Shown: in pieces, positions 17,384 through 25,618 of the stretch
How the letters are laid out: each line of letters starts with the position of its first letter
Position numbering within the stretch: the stretch's first letter is position 1
NCBI RefSeq assembly: GCF_000960975.1
Contig: NZ_CP010803.1
Coordinates: 1,763,944-1,827,943, forward strand
Direction of reading: 5' to 3'
DNA from: Martelella endophytica
GTDB lineage: Bacteria; Pseudomonadota; Alphaproteobacteria; Rhizobiales; Rhizobiaceae
Length of the DNA: 64,000 bases
Made by a program: the position numbers and the translations under genes
Notes under the pieces: model-generated
The model's input: only the letters and a program-made list of their open reading frames with translations
Told to the model about the DNA's origin: nothing
Databases searched by the model: none

Positions 17384-18676
17384 TCAGTCCTGATCCTCGA
17401 ACGTCACCGCCTTCAGCTTGTCGATCCTGAGCGCCTGCAGGGCGAGCTTTTCATAAAACGGCTCGCTGACGCCGGTCTTGACCTTGCGCAGGAAGTACTT
17501 CTCGAAGCCGGCCTTTGCGGCATGCACCCAGCGGCCCTCCGAGGCCCAGTTGACGTTGCGCGGCGGGATCTGCGGCTGCGCCACGAAGGCGACACCGCCA
17601 TCGCCGAAATCGGCGAGGCAGACAGCATTCCACGTCGCCTGGGCATTCGGCTTCTGGCCGGCAAGCAGCCGTTCGATATTGGCGACTGTCGCCGTCGCCA
17701 TCGATTCGATCATGAAGCCGGTCTTCGGCACGCCGACGGGCACCGCGGTCTTGCCGATCGGCGGGATCGCGACGCAGACGCCAAGGGCGAAGATGTTGTC
17801 GAAGGTCGGGTTGCGCTGGTGCTTGTCGATCAGCACGAAGCCGCGCGGATTGGTGAGGCCCTCGATGCCGCGGATGGCGGAGACGCCGCGGAAGGCGGGC
17901 AGCAACATCTTGAAGGCGGCCGGCAGCTCGTGTTTCGCCTTCACCGTGCCGTCCTCGCCGATCTCCTCGGCAATCACGCTTTCGCCGGTGATGCGCTCGA
18001 TGCGGGCATTGGTGATCCACTTGATATGGCGCGCCCTGAGCTCGCTCTCCATCAGACCCTTGGTGTCGCCCACCCCATCGAGGCCGAGATGGCCGATATA
18101 GGGTTCCGGCGTGACGAAGGTCATCGGCACCCGGTCGCGCACCTTCGCGTCCCTCAGCGCCTTGTCGAGGATGAAGGCGAATTCATAGGCCGGACCGAAA
18201 CACGAGGCCCCCTGAACCGCGCCGATGACGACGGGCCCCGGCTGTTCGACCAGCGCGTCGAAGGCGGCTTTCGCCGCGGCCGCGTGGCCCGTTTCGCAGA
18301 CCGATTGCGAATGACCGGCCGGCCCGAGCCCCTCGATCTCGTCGAAGGCGAGTTCCGGCCCGGTGGCGATCACCAGGTAGTCATAGGAAAGCGTGGTGCC
18401 GTCGGTGAGTTCGATCGTGTTCTCGGCTGGATTGAGCCTTGCGGCGCCCTCCGGCCTCAGCGTGATGCCGCGACGTTCGAATACCGGCGCCAGATCGACC
18501 TGCACCGCCTCGGGCGTGCGCCAGCCGACCGCCACCCACGGATTGGAGGGGACAAAGGAATAGACCGAGCCCTTGTTGACGACGCTGACCTTGTGCTCTC
18601 TGCCAAGCCGCTCCCGCAGTTCATAAGCGGCGATCGTGCCGCCGAGACCGGCTCCCATTACGACGATATGTGCCAT
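17384..18676 (-). CDS. sqr: Sulfide:quinone oxidoreductase
   Basis: A peripheral membrane flavoprotein of 430 residues that oxidises sulfide to sulfane sulfur and reduces quinone. The FAD-binding GAGLGG is at the N-terminus. The three redox cysteines of the Acidithiobacillus-type enzymes are present: Cys127 (SVCETGHA), Cys159 (GASCFGPAYEF) and Cys353 (WNAVCLADFGD). The quinone-side tail PQIPPRNVNW and FEKYFLRKVK is also typical. ATG 18676 has GGGAGGA upstream. No persulfide dioxygenase or rhodanese lies next to it, so its sulfur-handling partners are elsewhere. It is divergent from the universal stress gene, with an FNR/FixK-type box between them. Confidence 0.94.
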   Translation of the reverse strand: MAHIVVMGAGLGGTIAAYELRERLGREHKVSVVNKGSVYSFVPSNPWVAVGWRTPEAVQVDLAPVFERRGITLRPEGAARLNPAENTIELTDGTTLSYDYLVIATGPELAFDEIEGLGPAGHSQSVCETGHAAAAKAAFDALVEQPGPVVIGAVQGASCFGPAYEFAFILDKALRDAKVRDRVPMTFVTPEPYIGHLGLDGVGDTKGLMESELRARHIKWITNARIERITGESVIAEEIGEDGTVKAKHELPAAFKMLLPAFRGVSAIRGIEGLTNPRGFVLIDKHQRNPTFDNIFALGVCVAIPPIGKTAVPVGVPKTGFMIESMATATVANIERLLAGQKPNAQATWNAVCLADFGDGGVAFVAQPQIPPRNVNWASEGRWVHAAKAGFEKYFLRKVKTGVSEPFYEKLALQALRIDKLKAVTFEDQD

Positions 18677-18770
18677 TTCATCCTCCCGAAAAGCACTGAC
18701 CGGCGGCGCATGCTTCCAAGAGCCGTCCGCCCTTCTGCCGCACTCCCAGAGCGGCATTCCTGCATCATAA

Positions 18771-18788
18771 ATATGTATTAATGCGTAT
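18771..18788. promoter_or_regulatory. AT-rich imperfect palindrome upstream of sqr
   Basis: ATATGT-ATTAAT-GCGTAT forms an imperfect 18-base palindrome, 95 bases before the sqr start. AT-rich palindromes of this kind are bound by the sulfide-responsive ArsR regulators BigR and SqrR in related bacteria. That link is speculative, because four of twelve arm bases do not match and no such regulator is adjacent. Confidence 0.25.
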
Positions 18789-18854
18789 CTTCGCAATAGT
18801 GTAGTTTATTGCTATCCTGCCGAGGCATTCTGGACCCCTCCAATCCGGCGGATA

Positions 18855-18868
18855 TTGACCTTAGTCAA
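18855..18868. promoter_or_regulatory. FNR/FixK-type box
   Basis: TTGAC-N4-GTCAA, a perfect inverted repeat matching the FNR/FixK core (TTGA-N6-TCAA). Its centre is about 102 bases before the uspA-type start; if it acts at -41.5, transcription would begin near 18903, leaving a leader of about 60 bases. It could also influence sqr on the other side. It suggests low-oxygen induction of the UspA/DksA-like/hemolysin III set. Confidence 0.65.
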
Positions 18869-18963
18869 TGCAGGCAGCGCGCTTCGGGAGGAGTTTGAAG
18901 ATAGTCAAGGCCGCCGCCAGCCCCCAAAGAACGCGGGGCGTAGCGATGCCATAGGAGGACTAC

Positions 18964-19374
18964 ATGTTCAGGAAGATCATCGTGCCGGTCGATATCTCGG
19001 TTCTCGAGAAGGGGTTGGACATTCTCAACAAGGCGGCCGACCTGCTTGATGAAGGCGGCCAGATCGTGCTGCTCAACGTCGTCGAGGAGGTTCCGTCCTA
19101 TCTCGCTATCGACATGCCCGTCGACGTCATGGACAACGCCGTACACGATGCCGGTGACCGGCTTCGCGAGCTGATGCACAACGCGAAGGTCGATGCCAAG
19201 ATCGAGATCCGCACGGGTCCGCCCGCGCGCGAAATCCTGGCGGCGGCGAAGAGCCATGCCGCGGACCTCATCATTATTGCCTCGCATCGGCCCGATTTTT
19301 CGAATTATCTGCTTGGCTCGACGGCGGATCGCGTCGTCAGACACGCCACCTGCTCGGTGCTTGTGCGCCGGTGA
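18964..19374 (+). CDS. Universal stress protein, UspA family
   Basis: A single-domain 136-residue Usp. It begins FRKIIVPVDIS, and the C-terminal ATP-binding segment reads IIASHRP...GSTADRVVRHATCSVLV, with the G-S/T phosphate loop intact, so it is likely an ATP-binding type. AGGAGG precedes ATG 18964. An FNR/FixK-type box at 18855-18868 indicates induction under oxygen limitation, as for many rhizobial Usp genes. The next gene, a DksA-like zinc protein, begins 30 bases after its stop. Confidence 0.92.
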   Translation: MFRKIIVPVDISVLEKGLDILNKAADLLDEGGQIVLLNVVEEVPSYLAIDMPVDVMDNAVHDAGDRLRELMHNAKVDAKIEIRTGPPAREILAAAKSHAADLIIIASHRPDFSNYLLGSTADRVVRHATCSVLVRR

Positions 19375-19404
19375 AAGCGGACAATGCGGTTCAGGGAGGA
19401 AGTC

Positions 19405-19725
19405 ATGGATACCGCGCATTTCAAGACATTGCTGCAGGCCCGCAAGGACGAGATCCTTGGCCGCCTGCAGAAGATCGACACCGACCTCGGTCGCACTCGT
19501 AATCCGGACAGTGCGGAACGGGCGACCGAGGCGGAAAACGACGAGGTGCTGGAGGAATTCGGTCATGTCGGCTCCGATGAGCTGAAGGCCATTGATGCCG
19601 CCCTTGATCGCATCGAGGCCGGCAGTTTCGGCACCTGCGTCAAATGCGGCGGCAAGATATCCGCCGACAGGCTCGAAGCCGTGCCCTATACGCCATTCTG
19701 CAAGCGCTGCGCCGCGCAGCTGTGA
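19405..19725 (+). CDS. TraR/DksA family zinc-finger protein
   Basis: A 106-residue protein with an N-terminal coiled-coil and a C-terminal four-cysteine finger, CVKCGGKISADRLEAVPYT then FCKRC. DksA-type proteins reach into the RNA polymerase secondary channel. This one is shorter than true DksA (about 150 residues), so it is better seen as a YbiI/TraR-like relative. ATG 19405 is preceded by GGGAGGAAG. It sits in the same transcription unit as the universal stress gene, pointing to a role in adjusting transcription under stress. Confidence 0.9.
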   Translation: MDTAHFKTLLQARKDEILGRLQKIDTDLGRTRNPDSAERATEAENDEVLEEFGHVGSDELKAIDAALDRIEAGSFGTCVKCGGKISADRLEAVPYTPFCKRCAAQL

Positions 19726-19917
19726 CCAGCGACCGGCGCCGTTTGCCGATGCGGGCACGCGAAATTGATCAGGCGGCGAGAACGCCCGTATCGCAAAGCG
19801 AGCGCCGCCGGTCATCGACCTTCGCTTGCCGCTCGCGGCGCGAAGGGGGTTCAACAAGCCGCACGGGCGCGTTATTATCCGGCTCCATTCTTCGCAATTG
19901 CAGCAGGCGAAAACGGA

Positions 19918-20583
19918 TTGCCCACCATCAAGACGCAGAACCAGTACGATATCCCGGAACTGATCGCCGACGGCGTGGTGCACGGCATCGGCATCGTCAT
20001 GGCGCTCATCGGCGCGACGATCCTGATCTTTTACGCCGCAGTCTGGCTTCCGGCCGGCCAGATCGCCTCCGCCGCGATCTATTCGGCCGGCCTTGTCGTG
20101 ACGCTCGGCATTTCCTGCTCCTATAATCTCTGGCCCGTTTCGCTGGTCAGGACCAAGGCGGTGCTGAAGCGGCTCGACCACAGCTCGATCTTCGTCCTCA
20201 TCGCCGCCACCTACACGCCGTTTCTGCAGCGCGGCATAGCCGATCCCTTCATCTTCGGCCTGCTTGTCGGCATATGGACCATCGCCGCGCTCGGCATTGC
20301 GCTGAAGGTTTTCTGGCATGGACGTTACGATCGGCTTGCCATCCTGCTTTACCTCGCCATGGGGTGGAGCGGCGTCATCGTCGCGCGGCCGCTGTTTCCG
20401 CTTCTGCCGCTTGCCACCACCATTCTGGTCGTCATCGGCGGCATCATCTATTCGGCGGGCGTGATCTTCCACGTCTGGGAAAAGCTCAGGTTTCAGAATG
20501 CGATATGGCACGGCTTCGTCGTGGCCGCGGCAGCCGTTCACTATGCGGCGGTGTTGACTTGCCTTGCCGCGCCCGGGGCCTAG
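19918..20583 (+). CDS. Hemolysin III / PAQR family membrane protein
   Basis: About 221 residues and seven membrane segments. The family signatures are present: an early DGVVHGIGI motif, the central LKRLDHSSIFVLIAATYTP (Asp-His-Ser of the predicted metal site) and, near the end, a His in AIWHGFVVAAAAVHY. Despite the name, bacterial members are more likely membrane hydrolase-like proteins related to adiponectin receptors than toxins. No ATG fits the N-terminus; TTG 19918 is the best start, and a TTG at 19765 would add 51 poorly conserved residues. It follows the DksA-like gene. Confidence 0.85.
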   Translation: MPTIKTQNQYDIPELIADGVVHGIGIVMALIGATILIFYAAVWLPAGQIASAAIYSAGLVVTLGISCSYNLWPVSLVRTKAVLKRLDHSSIFVLIAATYTPFLQRGIADPFIFGLLVGIWTIAALGIALKVFWHGRYDRLAILLYLAMGWSGVIVARPLFPLLPLATTILVVIGGIIYSAGVIFHVWEKLRFQNAIWHGFVVAAAAVHYAAVLTCLAAPGA

Positions 20584-20642
20584 ATATGGATGAACGGCGC
20601 GATGGCGTCGCCTTGCATATGAAAGCTCCAGGGGAGGACAGA

Positions 20643-21146
20643 ATGAAGCGGTCTTTGGCACTCATGGCGGTGGCGGCACTTTGCGCGAGCCCGGCACTGG
20701 CGGATGACGAGGTGCAGTATTCAAACGACCAGGTCACGAGCTGCCTTGCCGAACATGCCGAGACGCCACGCGTCTGTATCGGCCTTTCAGCCGCGGCCTG
20801 CCAGAATGCCTCGGACGCAGGCTCGACCACGATCGGTCTGCAGGAATGCTCGGCAAAGGAGACGGCGTTCTGGGATGCGCAGCTCAACGCCACCTATGGC
20901 GAACTGATCAAGCGTGCCAACGAGGTCGACGCCATGTCGGTCGATGACCCTGGCGTCACCGAGAAGATTACCGACACGCTGCAGGACATGCAGCGCCGCT
21001 GGATCGATTTCCGCGATGCGACCTGCAAATACGAGGTCAGCCAGTTCCAGGGCGGCACGATCATGGGGCCGGTCAATGCATCCTGCCTGCTCAGGATGAC
21101 CGCCGAGCAGGCAATCTACCTCGCAGGCTCGTGGCCCACCAACTGA
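20643..21146 (+). CDS. Secreted LprI-like protein (DUF1311)
   Basis: A 167-residue protein with a signal peptide (LMAVAALCASPALA) and a mature DUF1311 domain, known from the lysozyme inhibitor LprI. Diagnostic parts are QECSAKETAFWDAQLNATYGELI and LQDMQRRWIDFRDATCKYE, and six cysteines that probably form disulfides in the periplasm. ATG 20643 follows a GGGGAGG. Lysozyme inhibition has been shown for only a few members, so the activity is open. Confidence 0.85.
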   Translation: MKRSLALMAVAALCASPALADDEVQYSNDQVTSCLAEHAETPRVCIGLSAAACQNASDAGSTTIGLQECSAKETAFWDAQLNATYGELIKRANEVDAMSVDDPGVTEKITDTLQDMQRRWIDFRDATCKYEVSQFQGGTIMGPVNASCLLRMTAEQAIYLAGSWPTN

Positions 21147-21212
21147 GCCGATGGACGCGGCGTTCCGGCTTCTGTAAAGGAGGGCGACAGTCTTCCTTGC
21201 AGGTCCCTTGCC

Positions 21213-21707
21213 ATGCCGATACGCCACGCCACCGAAGCCGATCTTCCGGTCATTCTCGACATCTACAATGATGCGGTCATCAACTCGACCGCGATCTGGA
21301 ACGAGATCGTGATTGATCTCGACAATCGCAAGGCCTGGCTTGCCGCCCGGCAGGCCCGGAGCTTTCCCGTTCTCGTGGCCGAGGAAGAGGGCCGGGTTGC
21401 GGGCTATGCCAGCTATGGCGACTGGCGGTCCTTCGACGGCTACAAGCACACCGTCGAGCATTCCGTCTATGTCCACAAGGATCATCAGGGCCGGGGCCAT
21501 GGCCGCAAGCTGATGGAAGCGCTGCTCGACCATGCGGGGGAGGCCGGCCTCCATGCGATGATCGCCGCGATCGAGGGGGAGAATGCCGCCTCCATCGCGC
21601 TGCATGAGAAGCTCGGCTTTGTCCATATCGGCCGCTATCCCGAAGTCGGCACCAAGTTCGGCCGCTGGCTCGATCTGGTGACGATGCAGTATACCTTCGG
21701 CGGCTGA
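21213..21707 (+). CDS. GNAT N-acetyltransferase, phosphinothricin/methionine-sulfoximine type
   Basis: A 164-residue single-domain acetyl-CoA transferase. The N-terminal IRHATEADLPVILDIYNDAV, the acetyl-CoA loop HQGRGHGRKLM (about residues 91-101) and the C-terminal EKLGFVHIGRYPEVGTKFGRWLD place it with YncA/Pat enzymes that acetylate methionine sulfoximine, phosphinothricin or related amino acids. It is convergent with the class III aminotransferase, with no gap between the stops. Confidence 0.9.
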   Translation: MPIRHATEADLPVILDIYNDAVINSTAIWNEIVIDLDNRKAWLAARQARSFPVLVAEEEGRVAGYASYGDWRSFDGYKHTVEHSVYVHKDHQGRGHGRKLMEALLDHAGEAGLHAMIAAIEGENAASIALHEKLGFVHIGRYPEVGTKFGRWLDLVTMQYTFGG

Positions 21708-23081
21708 TTATCCTCCGAGCACGGTGGTGACGGCCTTCTTCGTCGCCGAGACCACCTGATCGGCCTCTTCCTTCGTGAGGCAGAGCGGCGGCGCATAGCC
21801 CAGAATGTCGCCTTCCGGCATGGCGCGGGCGATGACGCCCTCGGAAATCAGCGCTGCCGCCAGTTTGGGCCCGACCTTTTCTTCCGCGTCGAAGAACACC
21901 CGGCCGTCGCGTTCCTTCACGAATTCGACGGCCATCAGCATGCCCTCGCCGCGGATGTCGCCGACATGGGAGTGATCGCCCAGCGCGTCGCGCATCGCGG
22001 CCCGCATATAGGTGCCGGTCTCGGCAGCATTTTCGACAAGGCCGAGTTCATCGATGAGTTTCAGATTGGCGACACCGGCGGCCGCGCCGATCGGGTGGGC
22101 GGAATAGGTCCAGCCGTGGCCGATCGGGCCGTTTTCATCCGTGCCCTGCTCCAGCACCTTCCACATCTTCTCCGAAACGATGGTGCCGGAAAGCGGCGCG
22201 TAGGCCGAGGTCAGGCCCTTGGCGATGGTCATCAGGTCGGGCTTCAGGCCGTAGTGATCCGAACCGAACATCGAGCCGAGACGGCCGAACCCGGTCACCA
22301 CCTCGTCGGCGATCAGCAGGATGTCATGTTTTTCGAGGACGGCGGAAATGGCCGGCCAGTACCCTTCCGGCGGCGGCACGATGCCGCCCGTGCCAAGCAC
22401 CGGCTCGCCTATGAAGGCCGCGATCGTGTCGGCGCCCTCGCGCTCGATCCTGAGTTCCAGTTCTTCCACGCAATGGGCAACGAAATCGGCCTCGCTCATG
22501 GCGAGGTCCTTGCGGCGGAAATAATAGGGCGCGGTGGTGTGGAAGACGCGCTCCAGCGGCAGGTCGAACTTCCTCTGGAAGCCGGCAAGCCCGGTCAGCG
22601 AGCCGGTCATCAGCCCCGAGCCGTGATAGCCGCGCCAGCGCGAGATGATCTTCTTCTTCTGCGGCCGGCCGAGGATGTTGTTGTAATACCAGACAAGCTT
22701 GATGTTGGTCTCGTTGGCGTCCGATCCTGAAAGGCCGAAATAGACCTTGGACATGTGCTCCGGCGCACGATCCATCACCATCTTGGCCAGATTTATCGAG
22801 GCTTCCGTGCCGTGGCCGGCATAGGCGTGATAATAGGCGAGTTCCTTCGCCTGATCGGCGATCGCCTCGATGATGCTCTCGCGACCATAACCGACATTGA
22901 CGCAGTAGAGCCCGCCGAAGGCATCGAGCAGCGTCTTGCCGTCGCGATCCTCGATGAACACACCCTTCGCCGTCTTGACGATACGGCTCGCGCTTTCGCC
23001 GCGCGCATGCTGGGCGAGGTGGGTCGAGGGGTGGAAAAAGTTCTCGCGGTCGAAGCGGTCGAGCTGGTCGTTGGTAAGCAT
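21708..23081 (-). CDS. Class III (omega) aminotransferase
   Basis: A 457-residue PLP enzyme. The lysine that binds PLP is in LMTIAKGLTSAYAPL, the Asp of IADEVVTGFGRLGSMFG holds the pyridine nitrogen, and SGSDANETNIKL with RWRGYHGSGLMTGSLTG are class III signatures. The sequence resembles diamine- or omega-amino-acid:pyruvate transaminases; the substrate is not certain. It diverges from an ectoine-hydrolase-like M24 gene across a region with two GntR-type palindromes. In ectoine degradation a class III transaminase (DoeD) acts on diaminobutyrate, so that role is possible by analogy. AAGGA precedes ATG 23081. Confidence 0.9.
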   Translation of the reverse strand: MLTNDQLDRFDRENFFHPSTHLAQHARGESASRIVKTAKGVFIEDRDGKTLLDAFGGLYCVNVGYGRESIIEAIADQAKELAYYHAYAGHGTEASINLAKMVMDRAPEHMSKVYFGLSGSDANETNIKLVWYYNNILGRPQKKKIISRWRGYHGSGLMTGSLTGLAGFQRKFDLPLERVFHTTAPYYFRRKDLAMSEADFVAHCVEELELRIEREGADTIAAFIGEPVLGTGGIVPPPEGYWPAISAVLEKHDILLIADEVVTGFGRLGSMFGSDHYGLKPDLMTIAKGLTSAYAPLSGTIVSEKMWKVLEQGTDENGPIGHGWTYSAHPIGAAAGVANLKLIDELGLVENAAETGTYMRAAMRDALGDHSHVGDIRGEGMLMAVEFVKERDGRVFFDAEEKVGPKLAAALISEGVIARAMPEGDILGYAPPLCLTKEEADQVVSATKKAVTTVLGG

Positions 23082-23136
23082 CGCTGGTCCTTACTTTGGA
23101 AACGAGAAAAATCTTGCGCGCGCCGCAGGGTGCTGT

Positions 23137-23154
23137 CATGTTGTGTACAACATG
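23137..23154. promoter_or_regulatory. GntR-type operator 1
   Basis: CATGTTGT-GT-ACAACATG, eight-base perfect arms around GT, containing the TTGT-N2-ACAA core bound by FCD-type GntR regulators. It lies 56 bases before the aminotransferase start in the divergent promoter region. The GntR gene at 25615 is the obvious partner. Confidence 0.7.
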
Positions 23155-23243
23155 GATTGACGGTTCGAATGTCAAGCAGAAATAGGTCAAAAAGTGGCCG
23201 AAATATTGGCCTTCGGCGTAGAATTCTGATTTCTGTCATTTCG

Positions 23244-23253
23244 TTGTGCACAA
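23244..23253. promoter_or_regulatory. GntR-type operator 2
   Basis: TTGTGCACAA, a perfect palindrome differing from the core of operator 1 by one base. It lies 13 bases before the M24 gene start, where binding would block transcription or initiation. Two copies in one divergent region make chance unlikely. Confidence 0.65.
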
Positions 23254-23265
23254 AAGGGTGAGCTC

Positions 23266-24444
23266 ATGGTCGTCCTGCCGTTTTCCCAGAGTGAATATGA
23301 TCGCCGCATCGCCCGCACCCGCAAGGCGATGGAGCGCTACGGGGTCGACGTGCTGTTCGTCACCTCACCGGCCGGCATGAACTGGCTGACCGGCTATGAC
23401 GGCTGGTCCTTCTACGTCGACCAGGGCGTGATCCTGACCGGCGAGGGTTCACCCTACTGGTGGGGCCGGCTGATGGACGCCAACGGCGCGCGGCGCACGA
23501 CGGCGCTGGATGACGAGCATATCCTTTACTACGCCGACCGCTACATCCAGGCGGACGACTGCCATCCGATGGATGACCTTGCCGAAAAGCTTGCCGATCT
23601 CGGTTTTGCCAAGGCAGCTGTCGGCGTCGAGATGCGCGCCTATTACTATTCCGCCGCCGGCCATGCCGCCCTCGCCGAGGGCCTGCCGAACGCGAAGCTC
23701 ACCGATGCCTCGGGTCTTCTCGACTGGGAGCGGGTGGTGAAGTCCGAACCGGAGATCGCCTTCATGCGCAAGGCGGCGGCCATTTCCACCAGGGTGATGA
23801 ACCACGCGATGGAGATTGCAGAGCCAGGCATGCGCAAGAACGTCTTCGTCGGCGAGCTGATGAAGACGGCCATCGAAGGCAATGGCGACGACTGGGGCGA
23901 TTACCCGGCGATCATGCCGCTCTTGCCCTCAGGCGCCGATGCCTCCGCGCCGCACCTTACCTGGAGCGGTGACGCCTTCAAGGTGGGTGAGGCGACCTTC
24001 ATCGAACAGGCCGGCTGCTATCGCCGCTATCATGCTCCACTCTCCCGCACCGTCTTCTTCGGCACGCCGCCGGACTACATGAAGGCGGCGGCCGATGCGC
24101 TGATCGCCGGCCTTGCTGCCGGCATCGAGGTGGCGCGGCCCGGGAACCGTGCCGGCGACATCGCGCGGGCGCTAGAGACCGAACTCTGGAAGGTCGGCAT
24201 CGAGCGGCCGAACCGCGCAGGTTATGCCACCGGTCTCGCCTATCCGCCGGACTGGGGCGAGCATACGGTGAGCATTCGCGCCAGTGACGAGACGCTGCTG
24301 GAGCCCGGCATGACGCTGCATTTCATGCCGGGGCTGTGGATGGACGACTGGGGGCTGGAAATGACCGAGACGATCCTGATCCGGGAGAACGGCACGGCCG
24401 AGGCGCTCTGCAGCGTCGAGCGCAAGCTCTTCGTGAAAGACTGA
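23266..24444 (+). CDS. M24 family hydrolase, ectoine hydrolase (DoeA)-like
   Basis: A 392-residue protein with the pita-bread fold of M24 peptidases and creatinases. The segment MNWLTGYDGWSFYVDQGVIL and the later DANGARRTTALDDEHILYYADRYIQ closely recall DoeA/EutD, which opens the ectoine ring to N-acetyl-diaminobutyrate. Creatinase-like enzymes often lack the metal ligands of true aminopeptidases; I did not verify a full five-ligand metal site. The next gene is an M20 deacylase four bases downstream, which could remove an acyl group from the product. Ectoine or a similar cyclic or N-acylated solute is the best guess, not a certainty. Confidence 0.82.
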   Translation: MVVLPFSQSEYDRRIARTRKAMERYGVDVLFVTSPAGMNWLTGYDGWSFYVDQGVILTGEGSPYWWGRLMDANGARRTTALDDEHILYYADRYIQADDCHPMDDLAEKLADLGFAKAAVGVEMRAYYYSAAGHAALAEGLPNAKLTDASGLLDWERVVKSEPEIAFMRKAAAISTRVMNHAMEIAEPGMRKNVFVGELMKTAIEGNGDDWGDYPAIMPLLPSGADASAPHLTWSGDAFKVGEATFIEQAGCYRRYHAPLSRTVFFGTPPDYMKAAADALIAGLAAGIEVARPGNRAGDIARALETELWKVGIERPNRAGYATGLAYPPDWGEHTVSIRASDETLLEPGMTLHFMPGLWMDDWGLEMTETILIRENGTAEALCSVERKLFVKD

Positions 24445-24448
24445 CCGC

Positions 24449-25618
24449 ATGGAGGCACTTGACCGCTGCCGGTCCATCCTCGCCGACCTTGTCGGCTTTC
24501 CGTCTGTCTCGTCCGACAGCAACCTGCCGGTGATCGCCTGGCTTGCCGAGCGCCTTTCCGATGCCGGCGCCCGTGTCGAGATCCTGACCGATGCGACCGG
24601 CATCAAGGCCAATCTCTTTGCCACACTCGGCCCGGATCGACCGGGTGGGTTGATGTTTTCCGGCCATACCGACGTCGTGCCGGTCACCGATCAGGTCTGG
24701 ACCAGCGACCCGTTTGTGCTGACCGAGCGTGAGGGCCGGCTTTACGGGCGCGGCGCATGCGACATGAAGGGTTTTCTTGCCTGTCTGATGGCCGAACTCG
24801 ACCTGCTGAAGGTCGCGGCCCGGGAAAAGCCGATCCATTTCGCCTTCACCCACGACGAGGAGGTGGGTTGCGTCGGTGCCCGCGCGCTCGCCGCCTGGCT
24901 GGCGGACCGCGACATCCGTCCGGCGCTCGCCATCATCGGCGAACCGACGGGCATGCAGGTGATCGAGGGCCACAAGGGCTGCTGCGAATATACCGTGACT
25001 TTTACCGGTCGTTCCGGCCATTCCTCCGCGCCGGAGCTTGGCGTCAACGCACTCGAATATGCCGCGCGCTATGTCGGCAAGCTTCTGGAGCTCCGGAACG
25101 GACTGATCGCGCAGGAGCCGGAAGGTTCGCGCTACATGCCGCCTTATGCGACGTTGAATGTCGGCGGGATCGAGGGCGGGCTGTCGCACAATGTGATTGC
25201 GCCGAAGGCCGTGTTGAAATGGGAGACGCGTCCCGTCACTGCCGGAGACCTCGCCTATGTGAAGCGCGAAATGACAGCCTTTGCTAACGAGGTGCTTCTG
25301 CCTGGGATGCGGGCGGTCGCGCCCGAGGCGGCGATCGAGACCGAGATCATCGGCGAGGCGGCGGCGCTGTTTCCGCGCGCCGAAAACGCCGCGCGCGGCC
25401 TTGTCTTCGCGCTGACGGGCGAGACGACGGCAGATGTCGTGCCCTTCGGCACGGAGGCCGGTTTCTTTCAGGAGATCGGCATGGATGCCGTGGTCTGCGG
25501 GCCGGGCTCGATCAGCCAGGCCCACAAGCCGGATGAATTCATCGCGCTTTCGGAGCTCTCCCGCTGTCTTGCCATGCTGGAACGGCTTCCGGAGCAGTGG
25601 ACGGAGCATTGGGCATGA
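24449..25618 (+). CDS. M20 family deacetylase, ArgE-like
   Basis: A 389-residue two-zinc amidohydrolase. Metal-site motifs are FSGHTDVVP and RGACDMKGFLACL, the catalytic pair is in THDEEVGCVGAR, and later ligands are in IGEPTGMQV and the C-terminal SQAHKPDEF. This is the acetylornithine deacetylase subgroup. It starts four bases after the M24 stop and overlaps the GntR gene by four bases (ATGA), so the three are one operon. In this setting deacylation of an N-acyl-diamino acid is more likely than arginine synthesis. It is not related to DoeB, which belongs to the aspartoacylase family. Confidence 0.9.
   Translation: MEALDRCRSILADLVGFPSVSSDSNLPVIAWLAERLSDAGARVEILTDATGIKANLFATLGPDRPGGLMFSGHTDVVPVTDQVWTSDPFVLTEREGRLYGRGACDMKGFLACLMAELDLLKVAAREKPIHFAFTHDEEVGCVGARALAAWLADRDIRPALAIIGEPTGMQVIEGHKGCCEYTVTFTGRSGHSSAPELGVNALEYAARYVGKLLELRNGLIAQEPEGSRYMPPYATLNVGGIEGGLSHNVIAPKAVLKWETRPVTAGDLAYVKREMTAFANEVLLPGMRAVAPEAAIETEIIGEAAALFPRAENAARGLVFALTGETTADVVPFGTEAGFFQEIGMDAVVCGPGSISQAHKPDEFIALSELSRCLAMLERLPEQWTEHWA

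Noticed and set aside
19918..20583. Hemolysin III as a toxin
   Set aside because: The family name is historical; the sequence is a seven-helix PAQR-type membrane protein in a stress gene set.
24449..25618. M20 enzyme as the arginine-biosynthetic ArgE
   Set aside because: It is embedded in a GntR-controlled catabolic operon, away from other arg genes.
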